Shown here in pieces: positions 5,441 through 6,698 of a stretch of DNA of 6,698 nt (positions are counted from its first letter, which is position 1; each line of letters opens with the position of its first letter). A model generated the notes under the pieces. It ran no database searches and had not been told where the DNA came from. It saw only the letters and a program-made list of their open reading frames with translations. The stretch comes from CAZCGA01 sp964498075 (GTDB taxonomy: Bacteria > Desulfobacterota > Binatia > HRBIN30), in NCBI GenBank assembly GCA_964498075.1, contig CAZCGA010000237.1:1-6698 (forward strand), in the 5' to 3' direction. The position numbers and the translations under genes are program-made.

Positions 5441-6593
5441 CATCTGGGCGACGCCGACGAGACTCTGCCCACCGCGCACGGCTTCGACGAGTTCTTCGGC
5501 TCGCTCTACCACCTCAACGCCAGCCAGGAGCCGGAACACCCCGACTACTTCAAAGATCCGGCGATGCGCAAGAAATTCGCGACGCGCGGCGTGATCCACA
5601 GCTGGGCTAACCCGGACGGTACCCAGAAGATCGAGGACGACGGCCCGCTCACCATCAAGCGCATGGAGACGATTGACGAAGAAGTCACCAAGCTCTCGCT
5701 GGATTATCTGGAGAAGGCGAAGAAAGCGGACAAGCCGTTCTTCCTCTGGTGGAACTCCACGCGCATGCACATCTGGACGCACCTCAAGAAGGAAAGCCAG
5801 GGCGTGACCGGTTTGGGCATTGAGGCCGACGGCCTGGTGGAACACGATGGCCAGGTCGGCCAGTTGCTCGCCAAGCTCAAGGAACTCGGCCTCGATGACA
5901 ACACCATCGTCATGTATTCCACCGACAACGGCGCCGAATCGTTTAGCTGGCCCGATGGCGGCACGACGCCCTTCCATGGCGAGAAGGCTGAAAACTGGGA
6001 GGGTGGCTACCGCGTGCCCTGCGCCATTCGCTGGCCCGGCGTCATCAAGCCCGGCACCGTCAACAACGACGTCTTCTCGCACGAAGACATGCTCCCGACG
6101 ATCATGGCGGCTGTGGGCGTCCCCGACGTCAAGGAGCAGTTACTCAAGGGCATGAAGGTTGGCGCCAAGACCTTCAAGGTCCATACTCGACGGCTACAAC
6201 ATCACCGACGCGCTGGCCGGCAAAGCGCCCGACCCGCGCCACGAGTTCTTCTACTTCAACGACGACGGCTCGCTGGTGGCGCTGCGCTACAACCATTGGA
6301 AGGTCACCTTCGCTGAGCAGCGTGCCGAGGGCTTCGATGTCTGGCAGGAGCCTTTCGTCCAACTGCGTCTGCCGAAGCTCTTCAACCTACGCACGGATCC
6401 ATTTGAAAGGGCCGACCATACCATCGGCTACCCCGCATGGCGCATCGACCATTTGTTCGTTATGGTGCCGGCGCAGCAATACGTCGGGCAGTTCCTCGCC
6501 ACGTTCAAGGAATTCCCGCCGAGCCAGAAAGCCGGCAGCTTCTCGCTCGACCAGGTGCTCGACAGCCTGTCAAAAGGCGCGGGCGACAAGTAA
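5438..6593 (+). pseudogene. Arylsulfatase missing its N-terminal catalytic part, with a frameshift
   Basis: From AACCATCTGGGC onward this region encodes the central and C-terminal part of a secreted arylsulfatase: NHLGDADETLPT, HGFDEFFGSLYHLNA, PLTIKRMETIDEE, FFLWWNSTRMH, VEHDGQVGQLLAKL, the metal-site segment YSTDNGAESFSWPDGGTTPF and ENWEGGYRVP. At GTC CAT (6179-6184) an extra base, best placed at A6185, moves the reading to the next frame, where LDGYNITDALAGK, FNDDGSLVALRYNHWKV, KLFNLRTDPFERAD and YVGQFLATFKEFPP continue to the TAA at 6591-6593. About 100 or more N-terminal residues are absent, including the metal-binding Asp pair and the C-x-P-S-R formylglycine site, so no activity is possible. 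Together with the leader at 4598-4654 this is one decayed gene. The sequence type differs from the domain at 1-305, whose subfamily carries an extra C-terminal domain. Confidence 0.85.
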
Positions 6594-6630
6594 GCGCACG
6601 CTGCATGCAACGCTGACTCAACATACCGGG

Positions 6631-6636
6631 GAGGAG
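6631..6636 (+). promoter_or_regulatory. Ribosome binding site of the last gene
   Basis: GAGGAG, within a purine run at 6628-6640, lies 8 bases before ATG 6645. It is the strongest plus-strand Shine-Dalgarno site in the window and supports the start of the truncated gene. Confidence 0.6.
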
Positions 6637-6644
6637 AGGAAACC

Positions 6645-6698
6645 ATGATGAAACGGATGCGAATCCAAGTGACCGTCCTGCTGCTCGCGGCGATCGTA
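6645..6698 (+). CDS. Start of a secreted protein (3' end outside window)
   Basis: Eighteen codons are visible, MMKRMRIQVTVLLLAAIV: a basic start followed by a hydrophobic Val/Leu/Ala core typical of a Sec signal peptide. A second ATG at 6648 is equally possible, but spacing from the purine-rich GAGGAG favours 6645. The gene follows the broken sulfatase by 51 bases on the same strand. In such regions it could be another sulfatase or other exported enzyme, but nothing in the visible part identifies it. Confidence 0.65.
   Translation, partial: MMKRMRIQVTVLLLAAIV

Noticed and set aside
5354..6082. Minus-strand open frame of 242 codons opposite the sulfatase core
   Set aside because: It crosses the chimeric joint and mirrors sulfatase codons, so it has no independent support.

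Overview
The window is GC-rich and looks like a secretory, metal- and sulfatase-oriented region of a Verrucomicrobiota or Planctomycetota-type bacterium, possibly from a metagenome assembly. That placement is an inference. It rests on arylsulfatase sequences at both ends, a DUF3604 hydrolase, several genes beginning with Sec signal peptides, weak or absent Shine-Dalgarno sites at some starts, and short dispersed palindromic repeats of a kind I associate with those phyla. No rRNA, tRNA, CRISPR array or transposase is visible.

Layout. Bases 1-305 are the 3' end of an arylsulfatase whose catalytic domain lies upstream of the window. Then come three same-strand genes: a secreted DUF3604 (PHP-like) metal-dependent hydrolase (457-2400), a membrane-anchored parvulin-type peptidyl-prolyl isomerase (2471-3346) and a HupE/UreJ-type membrane protein (3531-4586). 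Their spacers hold repeats: a 9-nt-periodic palindromic element at 2404-2465, with a second copy inside the HupE signal-peptide coding region at 3552-3610, and a composite REP/BIME-like inverted pair at 3388-3520. The trio reads as a cell-envelope module: an exported hydrolase, a periplasm-facing foldase and a probable metal transporter.

From 4598 to 6593 lies a wrecked second arylsulfatase. Only its first 19 codons (signal peptide) remain at the 5' end. They run into a foreign stretch (about 4655-5334) carrying a minus-strand DUF4160-DUF2442 gene pair. The stretch is followed by about 105 bases nearly identical to the C-terminal domain sequence at the window start, and these are joined abruptly, at a short microhomology, to the middle of the sulfatase catalytic domain. 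The formylglycine (C-x-P-S-R) region is missing, and an extra base near 6185 shifts the frame again. The DUF4160 gene in the insert also has an in-frame TAG, with clear family-like sequence continuing beyond it. The window ends 18 codons into a further signal-peptide-bearing gene (6645 onward).

The most notable region is this layered sulfatase/DUF4160-DUF2442 rearrangement. It is either genuine gene decay by illegitimate recombination plus cassette insertion, or an assembly chimera; read-level data would decide. The second notable item is the pair of 9-nt-periodic palindromes, one of which appears to have been domesticated as signal-peptide coding sequence.
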